Shown one piece after another: positions 21,820 to 31,232 of a DNA stretch of 41,150 nucleotides. The notes under the pieces are model-generated. The model was not told the origin of the DNA. It did not search any database and saw nothing but the letters and a program-made list of their open reading frames with translations. The position numbers were made by a program, and so were the translations under genes. Position 1 is the first letter of the stretch; the number at the start of each line of letters is the position of its first letter. Origin of the DNA: Betaproteobacteria bacterium (lineage in GTDB: Bacteria > Pseudomonadota > Gammaproteobacteria > Burkholderiales > Burkholderiaceae_C); assembly GCA_009925585.1 (NCBI GenBank), contig RFYK01000006.1:1-41150 (forward strand), in the 5' to 3' direction.

Positions 21820-22656
21820 CTAGGTCGCTTTTCGAATTTGCATGAACGCACGGGTGGTTTGCGTCAATGCAATCTCTGTGGGCAGTCGCTCCATCGAGCT
21901 TGCCCCATAAAAACCATGCAACTCTGGGCACTGACCCAGAATCCAAGCTGCGTCTTGTGGTGTGGCAATCGGTCCACCATGGCACAGCAACAAAATGTTC
22001 GGATTGACTTTCAATGCCGCCTCACACCATTGCCTAATGGGCTGCACACAATCTTTCAAATTCAGTGCGGTCGATGCGCCGATATTGCCCCCAGTGGTCA
22101 AGCCCATGTGACACACCACGATGTCTGCACCTGCGCGGGTCATGTCGGCGGCTTGCTCTGCGTTGAAGACATACGGGGTGGTCAACAGATCCAGCGCATG
22201 GGCTTTTTTCACCACATCAACTTCCAGCCCGTAGCCCATGCCCGTCTCTTCCAAATTGGCGCGAAACAATCCGTCAATCAAACCGACGGTGGGGAAATTT
22301 TGAATGCCAGAGAAACCCAAGCGGATCAGTCGCTGCAGCAACTCATCAACGATCATGAACGGGTCAGTACCGTTGACTCCGGCCAGCACAGGGGTGTGCT
22401 TGACCACCGGCAAGACTTCGTTGGCCATGTCACACACGATGTCGTTGGCATTGCCATAGGCCAGCAAACCCGCCAAGGAACCTCTTCCTGCCATGCGGTA
22501 CCTGCCAGAGTTGTAGATCACGATCAAATCGATGCCACCGGCTTCCTCGCATTTGGCCGACAAACCTGTGCCGGCCCCTCCTCCGATGATGGGCTCACCA
22601 CGGGCTAACTTGGCATGTAATTTTTCTAAGATGAGAGCGCGGGCAATTCTTGGCAT
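21820..22656 (-). CDS. PEP-hydrolase-like TIM-barrel protein (Tm-1 partner family)
   Basis: About 278 residues, TIM-barrel family annotated as phosphoenolpyruvate hydrolase-like (PF09370 type), usually found beside UPF0261/Tm-1-like proteins. Recognisable segments are [60 protein letters not shown] and [16 protein letters not shown]. The ATG at 22656 ([13 protein letters not shown]) is preferred to an upstream alternative at 22680 that overlaps the preceding stop. It follows the Tm-1-like gene by 20 nt. The reaction in bacteria is not established. Confidence 0.85.
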   Translation of the reverse strand: MPRIARALILEKLHAKLARGEPIIGGGAGTGLSAKCEEAGGIDLIVIYNSGRYRMAGRGSLAGLLAYGNANDIVCDMANEVLPVVKHTPVLAGVNGTDPFMIVDELLQRLIRLGFSGIQNFPTVGLIDGLFRANLEETGMGYGLEVDVVKKAHALDLLTTPYVFNAEQAADMTRAGADIVVCHMGLTTGGNIGASTALNLKDCVQPIRQWCEAALKVNPNILLLCHGGPIATPQDAAWILGQCPELHGFYGASSMERLPTEIALTQTTRAFMQIRKAT

Positions 22657-22676
22657 GGTGTGTCTCTGTGTCAGTC

Positions 22677-24152
22677 TCAAGCAGTTTTAGAGTTTTCTTG
22701 TGGCAGCGCAATTTCATGCCATGCATTCACCAAGGCTTGCGCAAAAGCCTCATCATTGATGTGCAATGGCAAACGCATCAGCTTGTGCTTGGCCGAGCTT
22801 TTGAAGGTGGACTGCAATGCACTGATGAAGGCTTGGTCCGCCTGCGGATCATGAAAAGGATGACCTGCTTGGTCTATCGCCGAGAAGCCTTTTTCTGGCA
22901 CCAAGAACCGCACAGGGCCTTTGATGGCATTGAGTTTGTGGCCAATGAATTCACCCATTTGTCTGCATTCGTCTGCGGTGGTGCGCATCAATGTGACGTT
23001 GGGGTTGTGGCGATACAAAACGCGACCTTTGAATTTCTCCGGCACGCTGTCATAGGCACCAAAATTGGCCATGTCCAACGCACCACACGAACCCACATAC
23101 GGGATGTCCAAATGCGCAAAGATGTCCATGCGTGTGGGCCCAGCAGACAACACACCCCCCGCAATTTCATCTGCAATTTCTGTGGTCGACACGTCAATCA
23201 CACCATTGAGCAAATGCGAGCCAGCCAGTTTTTCCATGGACTGACCACCAGTGCCGGTGGCATGAAACACCAAGCAGTCATAGTCGGCTTCTAACAATTT
23301 GGTCACTGCTTGCACACACGGGGTGGTGACACCAAACATCGTCAAACCGATCGCAGGCTTGACAGCGTCTGCGCCGCGATGCGAATGGGTCACCATGCCG
23401 GCCATGGCATGGGCCGCATTCGACAACACTTTTTCACTGATGCGGTTGATGCCTTGCACATCGGTCACCGAATACATCATGCAAATATCGCTTGGGCCCA
23501 CATACGCTTTGGTATCGCCAGAGGCCATGGTCGACACCATCACCTTGGGAATGCCAATCGGCAACACGCGCATGGCTGCCGTGGCCAGCGTGGTGCCACC
23601 AGAACCGCCGGCTGAAATCAAACCACCGACATCGTGTCGGTGCTGTATGAATTGCTCAAAGGCCAATGCCATGGCAGTGACGGCACTGCCTCGGTCAGAA
23701 CTGAACACCGCTTTTTCACCTTGCGGGTGATAGCGAGCCACCTCGCGCGGGTGCACCGATGCCGGAGATGGTCTGCCGCTGGTGGACAAATCCACCGTCA
23801 CAGCGCGCAATCCCAATTTCTCCAGACATTGGCGCAAGAAGAACAGCTCTTTGCCTTTGGTATCAAACGTTCCCGCCACATAAACCGCCTGACTGCTGCT
23901 GGCAGACACAGGGAAATCAAAAATTTTCCCGGTGGCTTTGGCAGAAATTTCAGAAGGCGCATCAATCGCATGTTGGTATGCGGATTTGCTGAGCTGCTGA
24001 CTGAACGGCAAATCTTCATTGCTGTGCGCGCGTTGAACGCGGATCAACTGCCCCGGCTGATCTGACGCCGTAGGTGCTGATGCGACTTCAAGCACTTCTG
24101 CGCTGGCACGAAGTCCCAGCAAGCGCTCTTGCAGCGCCTTGTCTGATGCCAA
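22677..24152 (-). CDS. Tm-1-like ATP-binding domain protein (UPF0261), carrying the C-terminal end of LivF
   Basis: The Tm-1-like/UPF0261 domain spans about residues 85-485: entry motif [18 protein letters not shown], nucleotide-binding region [16 protein letters not shown], then [16 protein letters not shown] and [17 protein letters not shown]. The first 20 or so residues ([13 protein letters not shown]) look like the C-terminus of a LivF ATPase, so the original gene was probably one long LivF-Tm-1 fusion. The frame stays open upstream of the nominal TTG start at 24152, as [15 protein letters not shown] LivF segment is missing at the junction (24162-24175), so translation as drawn is uncertain. 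Plant Tm-1 inhibits a viral replicase; the bacterial role is unknown. Confidence 0.83.
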   Translation of the reverse strand: MASDKALQERLLGLRASAEVLEVASAPTASDQPGQLIRVQRAHSNEDLPFSQQLSKSAYQHAIDAPSEISAKATGKIFDFPVSASSSQAVYVAGTFDTKGKELFFLRQCLEKLGLRAVTVDLSTSGRPSPASVHPREVARYHPQGEKAVFSSDRGSAVTAMALAFEQFIQHRHDVGGLISAGGSGGTTLATAAMRVLPIGIPKVMVSTMASGDTKAYVGPSDICMMYSVTDVQGINRISEKVLSNAAHAMAGMVTHSHRGADAVKPAIGLTMFGVTTPCVQAVTKLLEADYDCLVFHATGTGGQSMEKLAGSHLLNGVIDVSTTEIADEIAGGVLSAGPTRMDIFAHLDIPYVGSCGALDMANFGAYDSVPEKFKGRVLYRHNPNVTLMRTTADECRQMGEFIGHKLNAIKGPVRFLVPEKGFSAIDQAGHPFHDPQADQAFISALQSTFKSSAKHKLMRLPLHINDEAFAQALVNAWHEIALPQENSKTA

Positions 24153-24718
24153 TTCGGCTGCTGCCTCAATGATGCTTCTACTTGCTCCACGATCACAGGG
24201 GCCAACCCTTCCGTGGGCTCATCCATCACCAACACCCTGGGCTTCAGTAACAACGCTCTGCCAATGGCCAACATTTGCTGCTCACCACCCGACAGCTGCG
24301 TACCCCCATTGCTGCGCCGCTCGGCCAGTCGGGGAAACATGCTGTAGACGCGGTCGATGTCACGGCGTTGAGGCGCCACCAAGCGCAGCGTTTCATCGAC
24401 GGTCAAGGAAGGCCACATGCGGCGACCTTGCGGCACGTAGGCAATGCCTCTGCGCGTGATCGCATGCGGTGGCATGCCCAAAATTTCTTCACCTGCCAAG
24501 CGCACACTGCCTTTGGCTGGAACCAAACCGGTGATGGCGTTGCACAGCGTGGTTTTGCCCATGCCATTGCGGCCCACCACACCCAACACGCCTTGCGACA
24601 GGCTCAACGAAATACCCTGCAATGCATGCGCCTGACCATAATAGACGTGCAAGTCTTCAATCACCAACAACGGGCCTTTGAAACTTGATGAAGAAGGGGC
24701 ATCACTGAACCAAGCCAT
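24044..24718 (-). pseudogene. livF: Branched-chain amino acid-type ABC transporter ATPase LivF, truncated by frameshift
   Basis: ATPase subunit of a Liv-type (HAAT) importer. Start ATG 24718 overlaps the livG stop (TGATG). Walker A is GVVGRNGMGKTTLCNAITGL, the Q-loop is in GIAYVPQGRRMWPSLTV, the signature is QLSGGEQQMLAIGRALL and Walker B is VLVMDEPTEGLAPVIVEQV. Family similarity ends at EASLRQ near 24165; the remaining codons to 24044 are out of frame. The H-loop strand (usually about 36 residues more) is absent and the LivF C-terminus reappears in the next reading frame, joined to the Tm-1 domain. Confidence 0.87.
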
Positions 24719-24992
24719 CAGTGTTTACCTCCCATGTAAATCGCTTGCACCTGCTGGTCATTCTCAATGTCTGAGGGCGTGCCGGTTTTGATCACGCTGC
24801 CGTTGTGCATCACGGTCACACGTTCAACCACTCGCAGAGCGATTTCCAAATCGTGTTCAATCAATACAAAACTCATGTGTGACGGCAAGGATGTCAACAA
24901 CAACACCAATTCGCGTCGCTCTGCCGGCGACAACCCCGCCGCAGGTTCATCAAACAAAATGAGTCGAGGTGCACCAGCCAAGGCCATGGCAC
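24718..24992 (-). pseudogene. livG: ABC transporter ATPase LivG, C-terminal part
   Basis: Out-of-frame continuation of LivG, resuming at AMALAGAPRLILFDEPAAGL (Walker B with the catalytic Glu) and ending with the H-loop SFVLIEHDLEIALRVVERV and the usual C-terminus VQAIYMGGKH. The frame is open from a nominal start at 25050, but codons above about 24992 do not match the family. The ABC signature (LSxGQQ) lies in the missing piece. Confidence 0.85.
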
Positions 24993-25450
24993 ACCGTGGT
25001 GGGGTGAGAACGGCCAGGGCGTCGCAAACTGAAGCGCGCATTGGAAACACCGCGCACTGCCAAGAACAAGTTATCGCGAACGCTCAAATCACGAAACAAC
25101 AACGAAGACTGGTAGGTGCGACGCATCCCTTTTCGAATACGTTCGAACGGGTCCATCGAAGTGATGTCTTCGCCGAAAAAAAGAATCCGCCCACTGGTGG
25201 GCGGAAAGTCGCCGGTGATGGCGTTGAACAAGGTGGTCTTGCCCGCGCCATTGGCGCCCAAAATGGCACGCTTTTCACCAGCCAACACCGACAAACTGAC
25301 GTCATCCACCGCCCGCAATGCACCAAATGCACGGGTCACGTTCTCCAAAACCAAGGCTTCGGAAGACATGAGTGGCATGTCGCTCGCCTCAGGCGAGCGC
25401 GGCATGACCGCGGTGGTCATGGCCGAGCGCAATGCGGTGATGGATGCCAT
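24950..25450 (-). pseudogene. livG: ABC transporter ATPase LivG, N-terminal part, frameshifted
   Basis: N-terminal half of the second Liv-type ATPase. Start ATG 25450 has AGGA about 9 nt upstream, 15 nt after livK; a shorter start at MPLMSSEALVLENV would better match the family. Walker A is ILGANGAGKTTLFNAITGDF and the Q-loop is in GMRRTYQSSLLFRDLSV. Similarity fades after NARFSLRRPGRSHPTT near 25000, then the frame is wrong. About 35-40 residues including the signature motif are missing compared with the family as I know it. Confidence 0.86.
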
Positions 25451-25465
25451 GGAGTCAGTTCCTGA

Positions 25466-26719
25466 TTACTTGCGGCAGTCAGGAATATCGCGGGTACCTA
25501 AACCCATTTTCTTGAATTCTGCTTCAGGCAGACCAAGGGTTTGGGTCACATTGGGAACCGTTTTCACCACTTTGTTGAACAACGAGCCATCGGCTGCTTT
25601 GGTCACTTCGGTGATGTAAGTGGGGCCTACACCGTTGCGATTTGCATCAATCACCACTTCGCCAGCTGGGCCAACGAATTTGGTTTTTTGCAGCGCTTCA
25701 CGGTATTTCTTCTGACCGCCACTCAAGTCACCTTTGACAGCATCCAAACCATCAAGTGCTGCTTTGGTGTTGATGTAGTACAGGTAAGCGAACAATGAAG
25801 GGCTGGGGAAACCGTCTTTGAAGTTGGCTTTGTAGTCAGCGACAAATTTTTTCCACTCAGCGGTGTCCAATGAATCGGCCATTGGGCCAGCAGAAGCCGT
25901 ACCCACCAATGATTCACGGCGCTTGCCTTTGTAATTCAACACCGTCTGGTCAACCGTGATGGAGCCGCCGACCATGGGCTTGTTGCCACCCGCTTGCTCG
26001 TATTGGGTCAAAAAATTCACAGCATCTGAGCCACCCAAGACCACCAACAATGCGTCCACATCTTTGGGAATCTTGGCAATCACGGAGGCATAGTCTTTGG
26101 TACCCAGCGGCACCCATGCTTTGTCCAGCACCTTGCCGCCCTTGGCGCAGTAACTGGCCATGAAGCCTTGAACTTGCGAGTAAGGGAAACCATAGTCCTC
26201 AGCGATCAAGAACATTTTTTTGTAGCCCTTGGACAAAGCGTGATCACCCAATCCCACCATCCACTGCGCACCTTCTGTATTGAAACGGAAGAAGTTGCTT
26301 GAGGGGTCATTCAATGTGGCTGCTTGCGCACCAGAGGAACCATTGATGAAGGTGATGCCAGCCTGTGTTTTGGCGTAATTCTTAACAGCAATACCCTCAT
26401 CGCCAGACAACGGGCCAATCATGATTTGCACTTTGTCTTGTTCAACCAATTTGCGGGTAGCTGCCACGGCCTTGTCAGGATTACCGTCTGATGAACCACT
26501 GATGAGTTGAATTTTCATTCCGCCAGCGGTACCGCCCTTTTGTTTGAGGGCGAGCTCGGCACCACGGATTCCGTCTTGCCCAGGCACAGCAAACGGGCCT
26601 TCCAAAATGGAAAGCAGTCCGACTTTCAAGGTGCCTTCTGCGAAAGCAAAACCGGTGGTGGCCGCCAGTATTGCAGCGCTGATCACAGTACGTGCCAGCG
26701 TTCTTTTGCTCAAATGCAT
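25466..26719 (-). CDS. livK: Periplasmic substrate-binding protein of a branched-chain amino acid-type ABC transporter
   Basis: 417-residue Leu/Ile/Val-binding-protein-like receptor that hands a ligand to LivHM. The signal peptide is MHLSKRTLARTVISAAILAA followed by TTGFAFA and a probable cut before EGTLKVG. The two-lobed PBP1 fold is recognisable from VGLLSILEGPFAVPGQDG, MIGPLSGDEGIAVKNYA and FLIAEDYGFPYSQVQGFM. Start ATG 26719 has an AGGAG-type site. Members with this N-terminus often bind aromatic acids or amides rather than leucine; the ligand cannot be read here. It looks intact. Confidence 0.93.
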   Translation of the reverse strand: MHLSKRTLARTVISAAILAATTGFAFAEGTLKVGLLSILEGPFAVPGQDGIRGAELALKQKGGTAGGMKIQLISGSSDGNPDKAVAATRKLVEQDKVQIMIGPLSGDEGIAVKNYAKTQAGITFINGSSGAQAATLNDPSSNFFRFNTEGAQWMVGLGDHALSKGYKKMFLIAEDYGFPYSQVQGFMASYCAKGGKVLDKAWVPLGTKDYASVIAKIPKDVDALLVVLGGSDAVNFLTQYEQAGGNKPMVGGSITVDQTVLNYKGKRRESLVGTASAGPMADSLDTAEWKKFVADYKANFKDGFPSPSLFAYLYYINTKAALDGLDAVKGDLSGGQKKYREALQKTKFVGPAGEVVIDANRNGVGPTYITEVTKAADGSLFNKVVKTVPNVTQTLGLPEAEFKKMGLGTRDIPDCRK

Positions 26720-26818
26720 TTTTGTCTCCTCAGTTAGAAAGATGGCCGGATGGCCTGTGAAAGACGCCATGCCTTTGAAGGACAGCGCCTGGTTGCCTGC
26801 ATGAATACACCATTGAAT

Positions 26819-27976
26819 TCATACCCGGCGACTCTCTCGCACACGGGGGTCTGCCGAAGCAGAAGACCATCGTGTGCGCAATTTCTGCCACAAGCCCAAC
26901 AAACCATCGGGCGAGAAAAACACAATCAATAAAAACACGCCACCAATCACCAGATTGAAGCGTTGTCTATCCACCAAGTCGATGGCAAAGTTTTGTAAAA
27001 GGACGAAGGCCAATGCACCGATGAATGCGCCGATCGGGTGCTTCATGCCACCCAATACCGCAATGACCAAAATATTGATCAGCGCGCCAGTGTTGATGGA
27101 CCCGGGCGATATGCGGTTGTTGTACCAAATCAGCAAAATTCCGCCGACAGATGCCAACAGGCCTGCAAATGCATGGGCTGCCAATCGATGTGCAGTGACA
27201 TTGAAACCCAATGAATTCATTCGACGGGGGTTGTCTCTGATGCCTTGCAATGCCATGCCAAAGGGTGCACGCACCAAGTATTTGACGGTCCAATAAGCGA
27301 CCAATGCACAACCGACTGACAGAAAATAAAACGCCACCGGGTCTGTGAAATCGACCTCACCCACAATGGGCGCGCTGATCTTGCTAAAGCCCTGAAAACC
27401 GTTGAAGAGCGCATAGTTTTGTTGGGTCAAATAGAAAAATGCCACCCCAATGGCCAAGGTGATCATGATGGTGTGAATGCCTTCGGTACGCACCGACAAC
27501 CAACCAACCAATGTCGCAAACACCATCGAAATCAGCACTGAAAAAACCACGGCCAACCACCATGGCCAACCCAAACTGATGGCGCCCATGCTGCTGGTGC
27601 CGAAAATGGCAATCAGGTAACCACTGACACCAGCCACCGTCATTTGCGACAGCGACACCATGCCGCCGTAGCCGCCTAAAAAAGTCAAAGACAAAGCGAT
27701 CAACCCCAAGGCCATCGATTGCGCTGCGATCTGGTAAGTAAAGAACGGCGAAGCTACCACTGGATACAAAAGCAAAGCGAGGATGACCAACACATGGCGC
27801 CAACGAACATGTGACCACGCCCTGCTCCAGCGACTGGTTGATTCAGGTGAATATGAAGCTGCAGAGTCATACGACGCTGTGGTGCTGGGTGCTCGGGCGG
27901 GCGCTTGCGTCACCACCGAGACCCTGGCGCCCGGCGATTGCGTGTTCATGGCGCGACGCCACTGTGCTGCGCTCAT
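26819..27976 (-). CDS. livM: Branched-chain amino acid-type ABC transporter permease LivM
   Basis: Inner-membrane permease, 385 residues, with an extended hydrophilic N-terminus (about 60 residues) and then around ten hydrophobic segments, for example VLVILALLLYPVVASPFFTY and LGLIALSLTFLGGYGGMVSL. The family signature GMALQGIRDNPRRMNSLGFN (coupling loop) and ISPGSINTGALINILVIAVL are present. The start overlaps the livH stop (ATGA), implying translational coupling. It appears complete. Confidence 0.92.
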   Translation of the reverse strand: MSAAQWRRAMNTQSPGARVSVVTQAPARAPSTTASYDSAASYSPESTSRWSRAWSHVRWRHVLVILALLLYPVVASPFFTYQIAAQSMALGLIALSLTFLGGYGGMVSLSQMTVAGVSGYLIAIFGTSSMGAISLGWPWWLAVVFSVLISMVFATLVGWLSVRTEGIHTIMITLAIGVAFFYLTQQNYALFNGFQGFSKISAPIVGEVDFTDPVAFYFLSVGCALVAYWTVKYLVRAPFGMALQGIRDNPRRMNSLGFNVTAHRLAAHAFAGLLASVGGILLIWYNNRISPGSINTGALINILVIAVLGGMKHPIGAFIGALAFVLLQNFAIDLVDRQRFNLVIGGVFLLIVFFSPDGLLGLWQKLRTRWSSASADPRVRESRRV

Positions 27977-28800
27977 GTGGCTTTTCCTAAAACGCCGCGC
28001 GGTCTGAAAGCCAACGCAACAATCATGATGACGAAAGTGAACACCACCGAATAAGTGGGCGCATAGGCTTGACCAAATTGTTCAGCCAAGCCAATCAATA
28101 ACGCCCCAATGGCTGCACCCGGTACGCTGCCCATGCCGCCAACGATCACCACCACCAATGAAGCCAGCAAATAGCGTGTGTCCTCACCGGGAGAAATCGA
28201 CAACGCGGTACCGCCCACCACGCCAGCCAAACCAGCCAAGCCTGCGCCGAGCGCAAATGTCATCGCAAATATGCGCTGCACGTTCACGCCTGATGCAGAC
28301 AACATGCCACGGTCATCAACACCAGCCCTGATCATCATGCCCACGCGGGTGCGTGTCAGCAACCCCCACAAGGCCAGGCCAATGGCGATCGACACACACA
28401 ACACCACCAATCGGTATGTGGGAAATTTTTCAATGATCGGTAACGTCGTGGTGCCATAAATCCAAGATGGTGGGTCGAAGGTGTAAATCTCGCCACCAAA
28501 ATACCAGAGCATCAAATCTGCCAACACAATGGACAAACCGATCGTGACCAATGTTTGACGCAGGTCTTCGCCTTGCATGCGTCTGAACACCACGATTTGA
28601 ATCAGCACACCAATGATGGCGGAGATCACGAAGCCGGCCAACACGGCCAACAACCAAGAGCCGGTGTATTCACCCACGATCCATCCAACATACGCACCGA
28701 TCAAAAACAAAGAACCGTGCGCCAAGTTGACATTGCGCATCAATCCAAACACCAATGTGAACCCACTGGCCACAATGAAATACAAAGAAGCCAGCGTCAA
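27973..28800 (-). CDS. livH: Branched-chain amino acid-type ABC transporter permease LivH, start altered
   Basis: Inner-membrane permease of the same transporter. It begins in the first transmembrane helix (TLASLYFIVASGFTLVFGLM) followed by the conserved RNVNLAHGSLFLIGAYVGW and a LivH coupling loop (LLTRTRVGMMIRAGVDDRGM). The family normally has about 10-15 residues before TLASLYF with an ATG start; here the frame has only a TTG at 28800 overlapping the amidohydrolase stop. This suggests the true start was lost together with the intergenic spacer. The rest is complete. Confidence 0.85.
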   Translation of the reverse strand: MTLASLYFIVASGFTLVFGLMRNVNLAHGSLFLIGAYVGWIVGEYTGSWLLAVLAGFVISAIIGVLIQIVVFRRMQGEDLRQTLVTIGLSIVLADLMLWYFGGEIYTFDPPSWIYGTTTLPIIEKFPTYRLVVLCVSIAIGLALWGLLTRTRVGMMIRAGVDDRGMLSASGVNVQRIFAMTFALGAGLAGLAGVVGGTALSISPGEDTRYLLASLVVVIVGGMGSVPGAAIGALLIGLAEQFGQAYAPTYSVVFTFVIMIVALAFRPRGVLGKAT

Positions 28801-29894
28801 GGCGGATGTTTGGCAAACACACCGTCTTTCATCACCGCCAACATGCGGGATGGTTCACGCAGGATCGCCAAATTTGTCAACGGATCACCATCCACCAACA
28901 ACAGATCGGCCAAGTACCCTTCTTTGACCAAACCAAGTTCATTGGGCTTGAGCATGATTTGTCCACCGTACAACGTGCAGGAACGAATCGCTTCCATGGG
29001 CGTGAATCCCAAATAACGCACAAAGAACTCCACTCCCCACGGCTCTGCTTCATTCAACAACGCATGAACAATCCCGATGCCAGGCACCACAAACACTTTG
29101 TCTTTGGCCGCTTCCAACATGTCCAAGGTTTTTTCGTCACAAAAACTGGCGTGATAAATGATTTCAATGCCATGCCGCAAGGCTTGTTGTACCGATGGAC
29201 CCGAACGCGCATGCGCCGTACCACGCTTGCCGCGCATCTTGACTTCTTCCATGGCCGCTGCCACTTCAGCGTCAGTCATCCAATGGGTTTCTGCGGGCGA
29301 GTCTGGCGTGAAGTTGTCACCCGATAAATTGAGCTTGATGCAATCCACACCGTATTTCAGAAACATGCGCACACATTTGCGCATTTCCTCCGCGCCATTG
29401 ACATTTGCGCCAAAGCTGAACTCAGGGAACGGAAGATGCGGCAGTGTTTCGTCGCCGAGCGCGCCTGGCACAGTGATTTCCTGGCTGGCTGCCAAATAAC
29501 GGGGACCGGGAATTTGCCCGCTGTTGATGGCATTGCGAATCACCACATCCAAGCGTGGTTTGGCGCATGCAGCACCCACACACGATGTCCATCCGGCTTC
29601 CAAATAAATTTTGGCAACCTTCGCACTCCAGAGCACATGCTCCTCTAAAGGCATGGTCTGTATGCCCGCTAAATTGGCTGCGTTGTTCCAAGAGAAATGG
29701 GTGTGTGCCTCGCACATGCCTGGCATCAACGTCGCACCGGCTGCGTCAATTTGCAATGCATCACCCGCAGAAATCGGCGCCGTAGAACGACTGATGTGCT
29801 TGATGCGATTACCCTCGACCAGCACGCTGCCTGGGTAGGGGGCAGCACCGCTGCCATCCAGAATTCGAACATTGGTGAAAAGTGTTGATCCCAC
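28797..29894 (-). CDS. Amidohydrolase-family metal-dependent hydrolase with internal deletion
   Basis: Imidazolonepropionase/Sgx9260-like amidohydrolase, paralogous to the upstream gene. The metal motif HTHFSW (GMCEAHTHFSWNN), the bridging Lys region DCIKLNLSGD and the histidine motifs GTAHARSGPS and IIYHASFCDE are present. Compared with its paralogue it lacks about 51 residues in frame between AEPWG and VEFFVRYLG (junction 29031-29037), including the conserved GGDYG carrying the last metal ligand, so it is probably inactive. AAGGAG lies 6 nt before a GTG at 29894; an ATG at 29900 has no spacer from that site. The end (VFAKHPP) is also at a probable junction. Confidence 0.84.
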   Translation of the reverse strand: MGSTLFTNVRILDGSGAAPYPGSVLVEGNRIKHISRSTAPISAGDALQIDAAGATLMPGMCEAHTHFSWNNAANLAGIQTMPLEEHVLWSAKVAKIYLEAGWTSCVGAACAKPRLDVVIRNAINSGQIPGPRYLAASQEITVPGALGDETLPHLPFPEFSFGANVNGAEEMRKCVRMFLKYGVDCIKLNLSGDNFTPDSPAETHWMTDAEVAAAMEEVKMRGKRGTAHARSGPSVQQALRHGIEIIYHASFCDEKTLDMLEAAKDKVFVVPGIGIVHALLNEAEPWGVEFFVRYLGFTPMEAIRSCTLYGGQIMLKPNELGLVKEGYLADLLLVDGDPLTNLAILREPSRMLAVMKDGVFAKHPP

Positions 29895-29908
29895 GGTCAT
29901 CTCCTTGT

Positions 29909-31222
29909 TCAAGCGGCCCAGCGTGTGGGGGCGGTTGTACGGCCAGGTTGTCCGCGCTGCGACAACGATGGCGGCTCACGATGGAACACCCCGTCTTTCA
30001 TCACCGCCAATATGCGGGACTTGTCTTGCAGCACAGTGATGTCTTGCAAAGGATCGCCATCAATCAGCAACATGTCAGCCAAATACCCTTCGCGGATTTG
30101 ACCCAAAGGATCGGCAGTGCGCATCATGGGTGCGCCCCATACGGTGGCACTCAGCAACGCTTCCATGTTGGACATGCCAATGTGTTTGACAAAGTATTCC
30201 AAGTCCTTCGCATTGGTTCCATGGGGTGTCCATGCGAAACCATAATCGCCCCCCGGCATGATGTGAATGCCACGTTTGTGCAATGCCCGCATCGATTCAA
30301 TGGCCGCGTCGAGCTCTTTGAAGTAGCCCATTTTGTGAACCACATCTTTGGTCAAACCATATTCACTGGCGTTGTGGCAAGTGTTGATCAGCCAAGCCAA
30401 GCCCGGTGCAATGAAATGCGATTGGCGGTGTTGATCCAACAGATCAATCGCTTCGTTGTCAAGAAAACTGGCGTGGTAAATGACATTGATGCCTTGCTTG
30501 ACGCATTGCTTGACTGACCAAGTGGATCGTGCATGCGCTGCCACCCACTTGCCCCACGATTTGGCTTCTTGCACGCAGGTGGTGATTTCCTCTTCCGTGA
30601 ATTGGCTTTGCTCGCTGGACATGCCGGTGATTGACTCGCCTGACAAATTGATCTTCAACGTGTCCACACCGTATTTGCAAAACATGCGAACACAGCGACG
30701 CATTTCATCGCTGCCACTGACCACGGCACCAAACGCAAATTCCATTTGCGGCAAGTGCGGTTGGGTGCTGTCGCCTAAGCCACCGGGCACAGTGATTTCC
30801 TGACTGGGTGCTGTATAGCGCGGCCCAACTATCGTTCCATCATTGATGGCATTTCGTGTGACCACATCCAAACGAGGTTTGGCAGCCGCCGCGCCCACAC
30901 AACTGGTCCAACCCATGTCCAAATACTGCCGAGCAACTTGGGCACACCACAAGATGTGCTCTTCAGGCGGCATGCGTTGGATGGCATCCAAACTGGGTTG
31001 GTCATTCCAAGAAAAATGCGTATGCGCCTCCACCATGCCAGGCATCAAAAAGCAACCCGCACCGTCAATCACGGTTTGCCCCGATAACGGCATGTTTCGC
31101 ATGCCATTGCCAGCGCGATTGACACGGACAATTTTGTTGCCTTGCACCAATACCTCACCGACAAAAGGCATGTCACCACTGGCGTCAAACACATTCACGT
31201 TGGTAAACAACACTTGGTTCAT
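29909..31222 (-). CDS. Amidohydrolase-family metal-dependent hydrolase
   Basis: About 437 residues, full-length imidazolonepropionase-like amidohydrolase; relatives hydrolyse carbamates, N-acyl amino acids or dipeptides. The set of ligands is HxH in VEAHTHFSWNDQ, Lys in LKINLSGES, His in VAAHARSTWS, His in VIYHASFLDN and Asp in IMPGGDYGFAWTPHG. The ATG at 31222 (MNQVLFTNVNVFDASGD) fits the family; an ATG at 31240 would overlap the upstream stop. It is followed with almost no gap by its shortened paralogue. Substrate unknown. Confidence 0.88.
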   Translation of the reverse strand: MNQVLFTNVNVFDASGDMPFVGEVLVQGNKIVRVNRAGNGMRNMPLSGQTVIDGAGCFLMPGMVEAHTHFSWNDQPSLDAIQRMPPEEHILWCAQVARQYLDMGWTSCVGAAAAKPRLDVVTRNAINDGTIVGPRYTAPSQEITVPGGLGDSTQPHLPQMEFAFGAVVSGSDEMRRCVRMFCKYGVDTLKINLSGESITGMSSEQSQFTEEEITTCVQEAKSWGKWVAAHARSTWSVKQCVKQGINVIYHASFLDNEAIDLLDQHRQSHFIAPGLAWLINTCHNASEYGLTKDVVHKMGYFKELDAAIESMRALHKRGIHIMPGGDYGFAWTPHGTNAKDLEYFVKHIGMSNMEALLSATVWGAPMMRTADPLGQIREGYLADMLLIDGDPLQDITVLQDKSRILAVMKDGVFHREPPSLSQRGQPGRTTAPTRWAA

Positions 31223-31232
31223 GGTCTGTCTT

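Noticed and set aside
25189-25204. Strong inverted repeat CCGCCCACTGGTGGGCGG in the livG region
   Set aside because: It lies inside well-conserved coding sequence (PPTSGR) with no T-run, so it is probably not a terminator.
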